DNA from: JADKAV01 sp037045455
GTDB lineage: Bacteria > Actinomycetota > Actinomycetes > S36-B12 > UBA10799
Assembly (NCBI GenBank): GCA_037045455.1
Contig: JBAOIN010000012.1
Location: 62,001 to 126,000 of the forward strand
Length of the DNA: 64,000 bases
Direction of reading: 5' to 3'
The notes below the pieces were generated by a model that saw only the letters and a list, made by a program, of their open reading frames with translations, searched no databases and was not told the DNA's origin. The translations under genes were made by a program, and so were the position numbers. Positions 8,950 through 17,811 of the stretch are shown here, piece after piece (the first letter of the stretch is position 1; every line of letters starts with the position of its first letter).

Positions 8950-9805
8950 TCAGCGCTGCACTTTCCCCGGCAGCACGAAGTCGTACTCACGCCGCAGCAG
9001 CCGTTTGAGTCCGCGGTCCAAGCGCCGCACCCGCAGGAACAAGCTCAAGCGTCGCGGCGTCCTCCTTGTAGTACTTCTCGACCTCCTCGCGCGTGACGGA
9101 CTCCTGCCCCTGCGCGCGCAGCCAGCGGTTCATCGCGTCCAGGCCCTCGGGCAGCCGTTGGGCCGCGCCTTCCTTGATGAAGTTGCCGAGCAGGTCCACC
9201 CCCACCAGCCGCGGCACGAAGTAGTCATCCATGTACTTCGCGATGTCACCCTTGCGGCGGTAGTAAGCCCGAAGCCCAGGAGGGATCGCGGACAGCAGGA
9301 TCTCCTGGTCGAACACGTAGCGGCCGTGCTGGCGGACGAACGGGGTGCCGATGTCGATCAGCACCGGCTCCGGGCCGGCGAACGACCAGTTGGACAGTTG
9401 CGCGTCGATGGCCATTTCCGGCGGGGCGGTGCGCTCGTGCACGATCCAGACCCGGTCCATTACGGCGTCGATCAGCCGGGCCAGATCGGCGGTGTGCAGC
9501 AGGTCGTTGCCGAGGTCGGACACCAGCGGTTGCACCAGGTACACGACCGGTGCGCGGCCGGGTCGTTCGACGGGCACGATGTCGGTGGGCACCACCTTGA
9601 CGGGCAACTGGTCGACGTAATCCTGCACGAGCTCGCAGTAGGCCTGCGCCATCGCCGCGTCCCGGAAGCCCGACATCCGCTTGGCGACTTTGCCCGGTAG
9701 CTCGGGGACCAGCAAAGCCGCCGACACCTCCCCGTAGGCCAGGATCTCGACATGCGGATGGGCGGGATCGAGTTCGTTCTCCACCCGCTGCAGTACATCC
9801 CTCAC
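8950..9805 (-). CDS. Uncharacterised protein, possibly DUF6206 (one frame break)
   Basis: About 284 residues. Start GTG 9805 overlaps the aminotransferase stop (GTGA). The fold has kinase-like touches (V-Y-L-V-Q-P-L-V, I-D-A-Q-L-S-N-W, V-L-I-D-I-G-T-P-F) suggesting a protein-kinase-like or phosphotransferase relative, but the catalytic triad is not clear to me. From memory it may belong to DUF6206. The C terminus needs a one-base correction near 9053: deleting one T joins A-T-L-E to L-F-L-R-V-R-R-L-D, ending V-L-P-G-K-V-Q-R at 8950. Last gene of a three-gene overlapping operon with an aminotransferase and a C69-like hydrolase, so a role in amino-compound metabolism is an inference from context. 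Confidence 0.6.
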
Positions 9806-10998
9806 AGCGCTTCGGCCTTCATGCAGGCGCGGTCCAACGCGGCGATCACCGGCTCGACGTCGGTCATCAGTAGGCCGGGTTTGACCTGCAGAACGCTGCG
9901 GTCGAAGCCTGCGAACATTGCCCACACGCCTTCGTCGAAGAGCAGTTTGGTCATCAGCATGCCGCCCATCTCGTGCGCGAACTTCAGGCCGATCACCAGG
10001 CCGGTCTGGCGAACTTCGACCAGCCAACTTGGGTGGCGCTGCTGCAGGGCTGCCAGTTCCGTTGTCCAGCGGTCGATGGGCGGATCGGCGGCTTCGGTCA
10101 GGTCGAGCACCTTCTGCGCCACCCGGCAGCCCAGTTCCGCGCCCCCGAACGTCGACACGTGGCCCCAACCGTCGGTCTCCAGCCATGCCCCCGCGCGCTC
10201 GCTGAGCAGGGTCGCAGCGATCGGGTAGATGCCCCCGGACAGACCTTTGCCGGTGATCAGAATGTCGGGCACGACGCCGAAGTGTTCCACCCCCCACATG
10301 GACCCGGTGCGGCCCAATCCCGTCTGCACCTCGTCGGCGATGTAGAGCGCGCCGGCGTCGTCGCAAAGTTGGCGCACGGCGGGCAGGTAGTCGGGCTGCG
10401 GCCGCGGGAAACCGGCCGTCGCGGGAACGGTTTCCAGGATCACCGCGGCTGCATTAGGGATGGCCGCGGCAAGCGCCTCGGCGTCGTTGAACGGCACGCG
10501 GACGAAGTCCGGATCGGTAGCGAGGAAGTTGGCGGCTGCCTGCTCGTCGCCCGCTGCCAGGGCCAGGCCAGTGTGTCCGTGATAGGCGTCAGTGACCGAC
10601 ACGATTTTGCGGCGTCCGGTCGCCCGGCGGGCCGACTTGATAGCCAGGTCGACGGCTTCTCCGCCGCCGCTGGCGAAGACGGCGTAATGCGAGCCCGGAG
10701 TGAGCTCGACCAACCGTTGCGCGAGGAGGGCCCGCTCGGCGCTCGGGAAGTGGTGGTTACCGATGTCCAGCGTCTTGAGCGCGTCGGTCAGCGCCGCGAC
10801 GATGTCAGGGTTGCGGTGCCCGAGGTTGTAGACCCCGCCGTTGAGGTGAATGTCGATGAGTTCGCGACCGTCGACGTCCCAGATCCGGTAGCCCTCCCGG
10901 CGGCCGATGACCAGGTCGATGCCGACGTTGTGCAAGAAGCGCACCCGGTCCGGGCACAGGTTCTGCTCGGCCAGGTGCAGGGTTTCTTGCTTGTTCAT
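9802..10998 (-). CDS. Class III aminotransferase (PLP-dependent)
   Basis: 398 residues, full length. D-V-D-G-R-E-L-I-D near residue 40, D-A-Y-H-G-H-T-G (about 140), I-A-D-E-V-Q-T-G-L-G-R-T-G (about 215) and I-T-G-K-G-L-S-G-G with the PLP lysine (about 245) mark an ornithine/acetylornithine-type aminotransferase. The substrate cannot be read from sequence. ATG 10998 overlaps the stop of the C69-like gene (ATGA), and its own stop overlaps the next start, so the three products are probably made together. No arginine or ornithine pathway gene is nearby, which argues against a standard argD role. Confidence 0.88.
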   Translation of the reverse strand: MNKQETLHLAEQNLCPDRVRFLHNVGIDLVIGRREGYRIWDVDGRELIDIHLNGGVYNLGHRNPDIVAALTDALKTLDIGNHHFPSAERALLAQRLVELTPGSHYAVFASGGGEAVDLAIKSARRATGRRKIVSVTDAYHGHTGLALAAGDEQAAANFLATDPDFVRVPFNDAEALAAAIPNAAAVILETVPATAGFPRPQPDYLPAVRQLCDDAGALYIADEVQTGLGRTGSMWGVEHFGVVPDILITGKGLSGGIYPIAATLLSERAGAWLETDGWGHVSTFGGAELGCRVAQKVLDLTEAADPPIDRWTTELAALQQRHPSWLVEVRQTGLVIGLKFAHEMGGMLMTKLLFDEGVWAMFAGFDRSVLQVKPGLLMTDVEPVIAALDRACMKAEAL

Positions 10999-12179
10999 AT
11001 GCCCGCCAACTGATCCCACTTGCGCCAGGCGCGCTCGTACAAGCGCGGCAGTTTGGCATCGGGAATGCGCTGGATCTCGCGCAGCCATTGGCTCTCCGCG
11101 GCGTGTGCCTCGGCGAAGCAATCGTCGCCCGGCCGGAATTGCGCTTCGAGGTCGTCCCGCGGTTTCGCGTAAGCGGGCAAGCGATCGGCGTAGTTGCGCA
11201 GGGTCGTGCGGTGCAGGAGCTCGTGCTGCCACCACATCGAGTCGTCGAAGGTCTTGCCCGGTCCCGTCGGGAGCTCCTGGCCGAAGCGCACCGGCTTGAA
11301 CACCGAGGTGCACGGCGCAGAGGTGCCAGTGAGCCAGACCGTGATGTCGTCCCCGACATGCGCCACCATCGAACCCGTCGATTGCGCCACCCGAATCGGC
11401 CCGGGTCCCGCGTGGGCGCAGACGGTCTGGCCCGTGACCCCTTTCGCCGGACTGTCCGCATCGCCATGGTCACGCAGGATGCTGAAGGCACCTGGGACGT
11501 CGAGCGGCTTGCCCAACAACTCGAACGTCCGGCATTGCCTGGCGGCCGAGTCCGAGAACCGCGTGAAGAGGAAGTCGGACTGCTCGCGGATCGCCTTGCC
11601 CTGCAGTGCGGTTGAGCTGCGGTCGGCCGTTTCTAGCGTGAGGCCGTTGGAGATGGAGCCGCGCCCGTCGACCTTCTGCGCCGCCCAGTCCCGGCCAACC
11701 GTTTCCAAGATCCAGGCCTCGCGGGTGTCGCTGACGATGAACGAGTTGTCGTACAGCAACTTGTGCGTGTGGCCGGCCTGGCCACCTTGGCCGTACTTCT
11801 CGAGCAACTGCGTGATGACGTCCACGGCTTCGCTCGCGGTGGTCGCCCGTTCCAGCCCGAGTCGCAGCAGATCCATGCCGAGCAATCCCGGCTCCTCGCG
11901 CTTGGCCTTCGTGAAGACCGCCTCGTTGCCGATCGCTACGCCGTGCTCATTGACCCCCATCTCCGCACCCCAGATCCAGTAAGGCTTGGACAGGATCACG
12001 GCGTGCGTTCGAGTCACCTGGGGGATCTCGATATAGGTGCACTTCAGCGTGCCGCCCGCCGAGGTCGCCGGCTTGAACACGATCTCGTGGCCCTCATTGG
12101 GTTCCCGGTCGCTGTTCTTACCGAGGATGACGCTGCCATCGGTCGTGCTGTCGCCGACCGCGACGAAGGTGTCGCACAT
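10995..12179 (-). CDS. C69-family (secernin-like) Ntn hydrolase
   Basis: 394 residues. Chosen start ATG 12179 puts Cys at position 2 (M-C-D-T-F-V-A), the expected N-terminal nucleophile once Met is removed. G-K-N-S-D-R-E-P-N-E follows, as in secernins and C69 dipeptidases. G-V-N-E-H-G-V-A-I-G-N-E (about 95) is also typical. An N-terminal-nucleophile amidase or dipeptidase is expected, cytoplasmic since no signal peptide is seen. It leads the operon with the aminotransferase and the uncharacterised gene at 8950, suggesting that it releases the amino compound the aminotransferase then uses; that link is inference. Confidence 0.85.
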   Translation of the reverse strand: MCDTFVAVGDSTTDGSVILGKNSDREPNEGHEIVFKPATSAGGTLKCTYIEIPQVTRTHAVILSKPYWIWGAEMGVNEHGVAIGNEAVFTKAKREEPGLLGMDLLRLGLERATTASEAVDVITQLLEKYGQGGQAGHTHKLLYDNSFIVSDTREAWILETVGRDWAAQKVDGRGSISNGLTLETADRSSTALQGKAIREQSDFLFTRFSDSAARQCRTFELLGKPLDVPGAFSILRDHGDADSPAKGVTGQTVCAHAGPGPIRVAQSTGSMVAHVGDDITVWLTGTSAPCTSVFKPVRFGQELPTGPGKTFDDSMWWQHELLHRTTLRNYADRLPAYAKPRDDLEAQFRPGDDCFAEAHAAESQWLREIQRIPDAKLPRLYERAWRKWDQLAGI

Positions 12180-12332
12180 GGTGCCATTGTGCTCCGAGCG
12201 CACCCTGCCGTGCGGCTGTTCGCGCAGGCCCAAGAAGACAAGCGGGTGCGTCTGATATTCCAGCGCGACCGGCGAAACCCTGAAGCCGGCTCTTCGGATC
12301 AGTCATTCCTGGCCCGCGCATGCCAGCCCAAC

Positions 12333-13568
12333 TCAGCCCGTGCGTTTGCCGGGTGGTCCGCGGCCTTGGATGAGGATCGGGATGCCGTCGTCGCCCATGG
12401 TGATGTTGAAGTAGCCGAGGTGTAGGTCGTGGTGGCATCTGGCGCAGAGCAGGACCAGGTTTGTGATGTCGGTGAGGCCGCCGTCTTTCCAGTGGATGAT
12501 GTGGTGGGCTTGGGTGTAGCGGGGTGGTTTCCCGCAGCGCACACAGCCTTTGTCGCGGGCCTTCAGGGCGTCCCATTGGGCTTTGGAGGCCCGCCGGGCG
12601 GTGCGGGTCAGCTGCAGGGGTTCGAAGCCTTTGGGCCGTTTCAGCCCGAAGATCACACTCATGGCCACGGTGCAGGACAGCAGGTCGAAGCCGTCGGGGC
12701 CGAGCAGCCGGCCGTCTTCCAGCGCGGCTTTGGCGCCGTCGGGCAGGGTGTCGATGTCGACCAGCACGCTCAGCCCGGACACCCCCAGCGGGCTGCGGCT
12801 GGCCCGGGCCAGGCTGACCACATCATCCAGGGCGTCAGCGCGGCGCTGCTTGGGGCCGCGGGGGTCATCGGCACTGTCTTTGGCCATCAACGGTTGCAGC
12901 AGGTCGTTGAGTTTGTTCCCGGCGATCGCATCCAGCAGCCCGTCGAGTTTCCACATGCCGTCCTGGCGTTCATTCAGCGACACCCCCCGCTTGCTGTGCT
13001 GCTTGTCCAACTCGAGGTCGGCGTGCTCCGGGTATCGACTGGGTGATCAGCACGTCCAGCAGCCGGCGCAGCTCCTTGGGGTCGACCCGCTCAGCGACCT
13101 GCACCAGGTGCTTCTCGTGCACGCCGAAGTTCTCGATCCGGGAGGCGGCGTGCTGCAGGGCCAGCACCTGCCTGGTGCCGATCCGCCCGGCCGTGAACGC
13201 CTGCGGCGACATGCGGCAGGCCGGCCAGGGCGTGGCCCGTGTACTGACCATCCCGGAGCCGACCGGGCCGTTGGTGTTCAACGCCGCCGCCACCATCGTC
13301 CCGGTGGTGCCGGCGCAGAACACCTGCGAGGCCTTGCGGCTATCCGCCTCCGCAGCCATCGGCGGTCAGCCACGGCTTCGATGCTGGTTGGCCAGCCGCC
13401 CAGCCACCCCCAGTGAGCCGGCCAGTTCCTCCAGACTCAACTCAGACGGGTCCGGCAGCCGCCCGACCAGACTCCTCGACCTCGTCCAGCAACACTCGGA
13501 TGCTCAGTGGGCAGCGAATCCCGGATCCGGGCACGGCGCATCGCCAACGGACTGATCTCCAACGACAC
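12333..13568 (-). pseudogene. DUF222/HNH endonuclease (13E12 type), frame broken several times
   Basis: The C-terminal HNH module is intact: C-V-R-C-G-K-P-P, T-Q-A-H-H-I-I-H-W, D-G-G-L-T-D-I-T-N-L-V-L-L-C-A-R-C-H-H. The DUF222 part (R-I-E-N-F-G-V-H-E-K-H-L-V-Q-V, D-P-K-E-L-R-R-L) is in a second frame, joined near 13030, and the N-terminal part lies in further frames broken near 13370 and 13490. The family is abundant and repetitive in actinobacteria, probably mobile in origin. At least three indels suggest decay, although the window has many single-base errors. The start GTG 13568 is approximate. Confidence 0.75.
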
Positions 13569-13950
13569 GACACACCACCCCAAACCCAGAAGAAGAAGAA
13601 AGAGAAGAGCGGGCCCCCGCCGCACAACCAACCTACGACGGACCTACGACAAGAACTCCCGACCAAATCCACAGGCCCCTGACACCTGCCAAGCCAACGT
13701 AGGGAGGAGGTGTGACAGAGCGCAGCAGAGGAACCCACACGGCTGCGCGCCGAAGCCATGCTCAAGCCAGTGAACAGACGGGCGCATGAAGCCGCTCGAG
13801 TTCGAATCACGGAGCCGAAGCCGATCGCGCACGGCCAGGGAGGTGGGACAACAGTGGGGCGCCGTGGTCCCCAGATGTGGGGACGCGAGACACCCACGGC
13901 CGGGGACGCCCTGGCCATAGCGTGCGCTCAAGGATCGATAAGGAGCGACG
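13569..13950. other. Intergenic gap, 382 bp
   Basis: No convincing gene on either strand. It contains a purine-rich tract around 13590-13615 and, near its right end, a palindromic operator-like site (13867-13884) 75 bp before the lipoprotein start. A T-loop-like GTTCGAATC at about 13800 is not part of a foldable tRNA. Confidence 0.6.
13867..13884. promoter_or_regulatory. Operator-like palindrome, site A
   Basis: GTCCCC-N6-GGGGAC, centred 75 bp upstream of the lipoprotein start at 13951. It matches the TGTCCCC-N6-GGGGACA pattern found at five other places in this locus, except at the outermost base pair. Probably the binding site of a dimeric regulator; a local NarL-type regulator is the natural candidate. 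Confidence 0.6.
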
Positions 13951-14208
13951 ATGCTCAAGCCGAAGTTCGCAACCCTGGGCGTTACGCCTCTTCTCCTGCT
14001 TGCTGGCTGCTCAGGCTCGCAACTGACTCTGGACAGCACCTGCCGGGAGTATCTGTCAGTCGACCAGGACAGCAGGTACGAGCAGGTGAACCAGTTGGGC
14101 ATGGACGTTGGGTGGGAAGGCAGTGGCAACCCGCTGTATCTCATCAACCTCGACGCGATCTGTGGTCAAGCTCCCGATTCTCCACTATCTGAGTTCGTGC
14201 ACGGCTAG
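13951..14208 (+). CDS. Small lipoprotein, unknown function
   Basis: 85 residues. A short signal peptide ends in the lipobox L-L-A-G-C (Cys about residue 20), so it should be lipid-anchored on the outer face of the membrane. The mature part is about 65 residues with two more Cys (S-T-C-R-E-Y-L and D-A-I-C-G-Q), spaced as in HdeA-like small lipoproteins. ATG 13951 follows AAGGAGCGACG, a strong ribosome site. It is preceded by operator site A and is probably monocistronic, overlapping the convergent methyltransferase end by 4 bases. Confidence 0.75.
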   Translation: MLKPKFATLGVTPLLLLAGCSGSQLTLDSTCREYLSVDQDSRYEQVNQLGMDVGWEGSGNPLYLINLDAICGQAPDSPLSEFVHG

Positions 14209-14819
14209 GCAGCACTTCGCGTCAGGACGGCCAGCCTCTGCAGTCCCCCGGCAATGGGCTGCGACCCGGACTCCACCTCGGGAGGAACGGGAACCAGTCG
14301 CGGAGCCCGCGCGAGCAAGCGGATGCCGCTCAGTACGACATGGCCCGCGATGAACCTGGCGGCGCCGGGCAGACCGTCTCGCGCTCGCAGGTACCTGCAG
14401 ACGGCACTTACGCGAATCGCCGGATCCGGCCATGTGAGGATCACGGAGCCTCCCTGCTTCAGCCGTACGCAGCATCTCTGACACGGCCGTCGCGGGATCG
14501 GGAAGTAGGTGTATCAGGTTGGTGGCCACGACCACGTCCGCGACGTCATCGGCAATTGGCAGTCGCTGTGCATCACCGCAGATGCCGTGAACTCCAGAGC
14601 CGATGGCAGCGCGGTGCATCATGTCCAAGGACATATCGACACACACGAGACAGGAGGCGGCGCTCAACGTCCGAGTGAGCAAGCCTGTACCGGATCCCAC
14701 CTCAAGAACCACGTCGGGCCGGGCGAGCCGGCCCGCGACCTCGTCGCGAATCTCTACGACGAGAGCGTTATCCCAGGTCCAGTCGTAGATGGCAGCGTAC
14801 AGGCGCCAGAACCGTTCAC
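14205..14819 (-). pseudogene. SAM-dependent methyltransferase, two frame breaks
   Basis: Class I methyltransferase: motif I V-L-E-V-G-S-G-T-G-L-L, then V-C-V-D-M-S, G-D-A-Q-R-L-P-I-A-D-D-V-A-D and V-V-A-T-N-L-I-H-L-L-P. The frame breaks near 14455, after V-S-E-M-L-R-T-A; the next frame continues S-V-I-L-T-W-P. A second break lies at the start: GTG 14819, which overlaps the stop of the 62-residue membrane protein, gives the family-like V-N-R-F-W-R-L-Y only if one C is added near 14813. About 204 residues when repaired. Last gene of the leftward operon under operator B. Substrate unknown. It may be a live gene with sequence errors. Confidence 0.65.
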
Positions 14820-15004
14820 CAGATGATGAACTTGTACGTCCCCCCGCGAAAGAGATAGATGGCGTAGGCGACGGCTGCCAGGCCTACCGCAATCAGGACC
14901 GGCTGAATCGTGAAGAACGTGGCGCATCCGATCACAAGCCACAGCAGCCCAATGAAGCTGAACGTCCAGGAACTCCGGCTGCCTTCAGACTCGGATTGGG
15001 ACAT
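14816..15004 (-). CDS. 62-residue membrane protein, cassette copy 1
   Basis: Two hydrophobic segments (about 15-32 and 36-50) follow a polar N terminus, and the chain ends R-G-G-T-Y-K-F-I-I-W. The gene at 24686 encodes a clear paralogue with the same S-W/R-F-S start, G-L-L-W core, I-Y-L-F-R-G-G motif and I-I-W end. In both places it directly follows a paralogous lipoprotein gene, so the two proteins probably act together in the membrane. AAAGGAGGAAGCA precedes ATG 15004. No known family recognised. Confidence 0.75.
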   Translation of the reverse strand: MSQSESEGSRSSWTFSFIGLLWLVIGCATFFTIQPVLIAVGLAAVAYAIYLFRGGTYKFIIW

Positions 15005-15020
15005 TGCTTCCTCCTTTGCT

Positions 15021-15362
15021 CTATGAACCGAAGGCGTAGCCGGGTGTCAGCTCGCTGAGATCGTTATCCGGGTTGTCGTTGCAGTACTGCAGCAGACTCT
15101 CCATCACGTACTGAACCTGCTCCAAGTGAGACTTCATGCTGAACAGCGGGATCGCTTGTACCTCATCCGCGTTGTTCTTGAGCCAACCCTCGGCGAGTTC
15201 TTGCATCTTGGCGTCGGACGCCTTGTTGAAGTCCGCGCATGTGGTGGTGAGCGAACCGCACCCGGAGAGGGAATGCGCAAGCAAGGCCAGCAGCACTGCC
15301 AGGCGCACTACCACGGCAGGCGACTTCCCAGCTCGCTCCTCGGGGTATGTCAGGGGACGCAT
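15021..15362 (-). CDS. HdeA-like small lipoprotein, cassette copy 1
   Basis: About 113 residues. The lipobox is S-L-S-G-C at about residue 36, after an unusually long basic N-terminal extension; an internal GTG would give a normal-length signal peptide. The mature part carries T-T-C-A-D-F-N-K-A and, about 50 residues later, L-L-Q-Y-C, the two-cysteine spacing of HdeA-like lipoproteins, and ends P-G-Y-A-F-G-S. By eye it is about 60% identical to the protein at 24375. ATG 15362 overlaps the stop of the PPC protein (ATGA). Likely envelope-stress or ligand-binding lipoprotein; function unknown. Confidence 0.78.
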   Translation of the reverse strand: MRPLTYPEERAGKSPAVVVRLAVLLALLAHSLSGCGSLTTTCADFNKASDAKMQELAEGWLKNNADEVQAIPLFSMKSHLEQVQYVMESLLQYCNDNPDNDLSELTPGYAFGS

Positions 15363-16435
15363 CACTTCAGCCGAATACTGGCGATCGGCCCGGGCCCGAC
15401 ACCGTTCACGGCACGAACCTGCAACCAGGTCTTCTTACGGAGCCCGTGCTTCTTGATGCTGAACCAGGCGTTCGATGTGCTCTTCCACCGGGAGTTGCTG
15501 TGCTTCCTATGCAGCCGCACTTGATAGGAGGTGGCGCCGGTGGCCACACCCCAGTAGGCCACGACCGTGGTGCGCGTCTTCCGCTTGCCGATGCCTGGCA
15601 GCGCCGCGGGCGCAGTAGGTGCCGGTGGGCCGACCAGCGGAATTGCCGAAGCCGGTGAGAGTGAGAACCGGTATCCGGCCCCAACGCAGTTGGCGTCGGC
15701 TCGCAAGTAGAACAGTTGCCACCCGTCGGGCGTGTGGCTGAAGTGTCGTATCAGATTCTGGCTAGCGCTGGTGCCACCCACGTAATCGACATCGCTGTCA
15801 AAGACGGTCAGGCTCGTGCTGCAGTTGCCACTGGTCGCAGTGGTCGTCACGGTGAAGGCAGCGTTCGCCCAGAAGGCAAACCAGTCCTCGTCGTTGCTGG
15901 TGTCCAGGCTGCCCGTGTAAACGATGTCTCCAGACAACGGTCCAGTCGCCTGCTGGGCGGTTTCGTTGGGCTCACCTGTTGGCGTGGTCGAAGTCGGCAC
16001 GCCGGGTCCGCCGAGCAGAGACGTCGAGGGAGAGATCTGGATCGAGTACGGCTTGGTCAGACAATTGCCGCCCACTCGGACGTAATAGTCGCCTGTGCCC
16101 GCCTGGGTCGTGTACTTGATGGTCTGGCTCTGGCTGTCACTACTGCCCGTTGAACCGATGTAGTCGCCGTCTGCGTCGCGCAAGGACACGTCGAAGCTGC
16201 CGTTGCAGCCATCCGGCAGCACGGTGAGCGTCAGTTGGGTCTGGCTGGCGATCCGCAGCAAATAGAAGTCCACGTCGTTCGTCGAGGCGATGGTCCCCGA
16301 GATGCTGGACGAGGTAACGGGCCCGGCCGCCTGCCAAATCCAGTTGTCTGGTTCGGTCTCGGCCTGCGCTGGCCCGACCGGAAGCACGAGTAGCGCAGCC
16401 GCCACAGCCATTGCCAAGAGTCTTCCGACGCGCAT
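15362..16435 (-). CDS. Secreted protein with two PPC-like domains and a Fn3-like end
   Basis: 357 residues. Start ATG 16435 gives a clean signal peptide (V-G-R-L-L-A-M-A-V-A-A-A ending A-Q-A). Two pre-peptidase-C-like beta domains follow, each with a D-V-D-F-Y-L-L or D-E-D-W-F-A-F core and a C-x-x-S-x-x-V D/F strand (about 25-125 and 150-250). The C-terminal 85 residues have the A-Y-W-G-V-A-T-G-A-T-S-Y-Q-V-R-L pattern of a fibronectin III module ending V-R-A-V-N-G-V-G-P. No catalytic domain is seen, so it is probably a binding or surface protein. First gene of the leftward operon with the lipoprotein, mini membrane protein and methyltransferase; operator B lies 65 bp upstream. Confidence 0.8.
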   Translation of the reverse strand: MRVGRLLAMAVAAALLVLPVGPAQAETEPDNWIWQAAGPVTSSSISGTIASTNDVDFYLLRIASQTQLTLTVLPDGCNGSFDVSLRDADGDYIGSTGSSDSQSQTIKYTTQAGTGDYYVRVGGNCLTKPYSIQISPSTSLLGGPGVPTSTTPTGEPNETAQQATGPLSGDIVYTGSLDTSNDEDWFAFWANAAFTVTTTATSGNCSTSLTVFDSDVDYVGGTSASQNLIRHFSHTPDGWQLFYLRADANCVGAGYRFSLSPASAIPLVGPPAPTAPAALPGIGKRKTRTTVVAYWGVATGATSYQVRLHRKHSNSRWKSTSNAWFSIKKHGLRKKTWLQVRAVNGVGPGPIASIRLK

Positions 16436-16490
16436 GAGTCCTCCCGTTCGCAACGGTCTCGCGTTGATGACTGGACGCGCGACAAACGGC

Positions 16491-16510
16491 TGTCCCCACA
16501 AGCGGGGACA
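16491..16510. promoter_or_regulatory. Operator-like palindrome, site B (perfect)
   Basis: TGTCCCC at 16491-16497 and GGGGACA at 16504-16510 with six bases between. Centred 65 bp upstream of the PPC-protein start (leftward) and 69 bp upstream of the degenerate response regulator (rightward), so one site can control both divergent units. Confidence 0.75.
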
Positions 16511-16569
16511 TTCTCAGCAAGCAGCGGCGAAGGACCCGCCGCGGACAATGGAACGTGGACGGGGCGTCA

Positions 16570-17187
16570 ATGCACATAGCGATTGTTGACGATCAGGCCA
16601 TGTTCGCTCAGGGGCTGCATTCATGGCTGATTGTCCACGCTCCCGACGTCACCGTCGAGTACGCGGGGCCCGACCCCCTTGCCGCGGTGGCCCTAGGGAA
16701 GCACCTCGATGTGGTCCTCCTGAAGGTCAATCCAGCACCTGAGGTACCCAGCGCTGCCGAGAGCGTCGAACGTTTCGCGCGCGCGCAGGTCCCAGTCCTG
16801 CTCGTCAGTGGCATGGCCCGCGGCGCGCAACTACGCAAGGCCGTCCTCGCCGGGGCCGCTGGGTACGTCGCTCGATCGGTGGAGCCTGCGGAACTGTTGG
16901 CTCGTCTGCGACAGGTCGCGCATGGGGATCTGGTCATCACCCGAGAGATGGCCGAAGCGATGATCAGCCCCGCTCCACCTGACCTGAGTGGCCAAGAGTT
17001 GCGAGCCCTGCGGTTGTACGCCCAAGGCATGCCGCTGAAAACCGTTGCCCGCACCATGGCCGTCTCACAGCACACCGCCAAGGAGTACCTCGATCGCGTC
17101 AGGGCGAAGTACGCCAGTCACGGTCGCGTAGCCCGGACCAAGGCGCAACTCCACGCCGCCGCGCAGGAGGACGGGCTGCTCGAGTAG
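16570..17187 (+). CDS. NarL-type regulator with degenerate receiver
   Basis: 205 residues: receiver (1-120) and LuxR-type helix-turn-helix (about 140-200; L-R-A-L-R-L-Y-A-Q-G, H-T-A-K-E-Y-L-D-R-V-R). The acidic pair D7-D8 is kept, but the phospho-acceptor position reads V-V-L-L-K52-V-N-P, Lys instead of Asp, and the conserved receiver Lys is Arg102 in G-Y-V-A-R. The codon is AAG, read directly. The protein cannot be phosphorylated in the usual way. It is a paralogue of the canonical regulator at 19481. ATG 16570 is preceded by GGACGGGGCG; GTG 16555 is an alternative. No kinase gene is adjacent. It may bind the same operators constitutively, or modulate the canonical regulator. Confidence 0.85.
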   Translation: MHIAIVDDQAMFAQGLHSWLIVHAPDVTVEYAGPDPLAAVALGKHLDVVLLKVNPAPEVPSAAESVERFARAQVPVLLVSGMARGAQLRKAVLAGAAGYVARSVEPAELLARLRQVAHGDLVITREMAEAMISPAPPDLSGQELRALRLYAQGMPLKTVARTMAVSQHTAKEYLDRVRAKYASHGRVARTKAQLHAAAQEDGLLE

Positions 17188-17275
17188 CGCGAAAGAGGCT
17201 GTCGTTCCGATTCGGCCTTATCAGTCGTTCGCTGCCGTGCTTCGTCCGCTCGTACTGCCCCGACGAGCAAGCTTC

Positions 17276-17764
17276 CTAGCATTCCAACTCCGAGCCGTCG
17301 GGCAGGAACCCCTTGGTCAAGTGAACCGAGGCAACCCTGTTATCTCGGACAGTGAAGTACATGTGCGTCCCGGGTACGTGCAGGATGGGGTCCGAGTTGT
17401 AGAGGTTCCGGCCAACCTGCTTGACGGCGTACTTGGATTTCAGTTGCTGAAGAGTGTCTCCAGGACGTACAGCCTTGCTAGTCGCGAACCTCCGACTTGT
17501 GGTGGAAACCGCCATGACCTTGCCGTGCCAGATCCGCACCTGCAATTGCTTGGCGTAACGGGCCGTTCGCCAGCCGGAGTTGCAGGGCGATGGGTCGCGC
17601 TCGACCCAGCCGCGGGCAGCCGCCCGGTCGGCCGGCATCCCCACCCTGAGAGTTCCGAGGCCGCTTCCCGAAAAGTCCGGACGTGCAAGCGCCGGGCTGG
17701 CGAAGAGTACTGAGGTCACTGCGATCCAAGCGGTCACACCGATACGGTCGGCGATTCTGTTCAA
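17276..17764 (-). CDS. Small secreted protein, unknown function
   Basis: 162 residues with a signal peptide (T-A-W-I-A-V-T-S-V-L-F-A-S-P-A-L-A). The start is TTG 17764, chosen because GAAGGACTGAC lies just before it; an internal GTG at 17737 is less well placed. The mature part has L-G-T-L-R-V-G-M-P-A-D-R-A-A-A-R-G, resembling the small domain that binds or mimics stress-lipoprotein folds, two cysteines and a C-terminal E-L-E-C. Follows the gene at 17812 on the same strand with a 47-base gap, perhaps in one operon. Confidence 0.6.
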   Translation of the reverse strand: MNRIADRIGVTAWIAVTSVLFASPALARPDFSGSGLGTLRVGMPADRAAARGWVERDPSPCNSGWRTARYAKQLQVRIWHGKVMAVSTTSRRFATSKAVRPGDTLQQLKSKYAVKQVGRNLYNSDPILHVPGTHMYFTVRDNRVASVHLTKGFLPDGSELEC

Positions 17765-17811
17765 GTCAGTCCTTCGGTCGAGGGGGCGCTCTGTACTGTC
17801 GGCAGATGCGG

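Noticed and set aside
12333..13568. DUF222/HNH gene as an active homing or defence nuclease
   Set aside because: The frame is broken at several places and the family is generally abundant without a shown defence role.
13790..13815. GTTCGAATC resembling a tRNA T-loop
   Set aside because: No matching acceptor, D or anticodon stems can be drawn around it on either strand.
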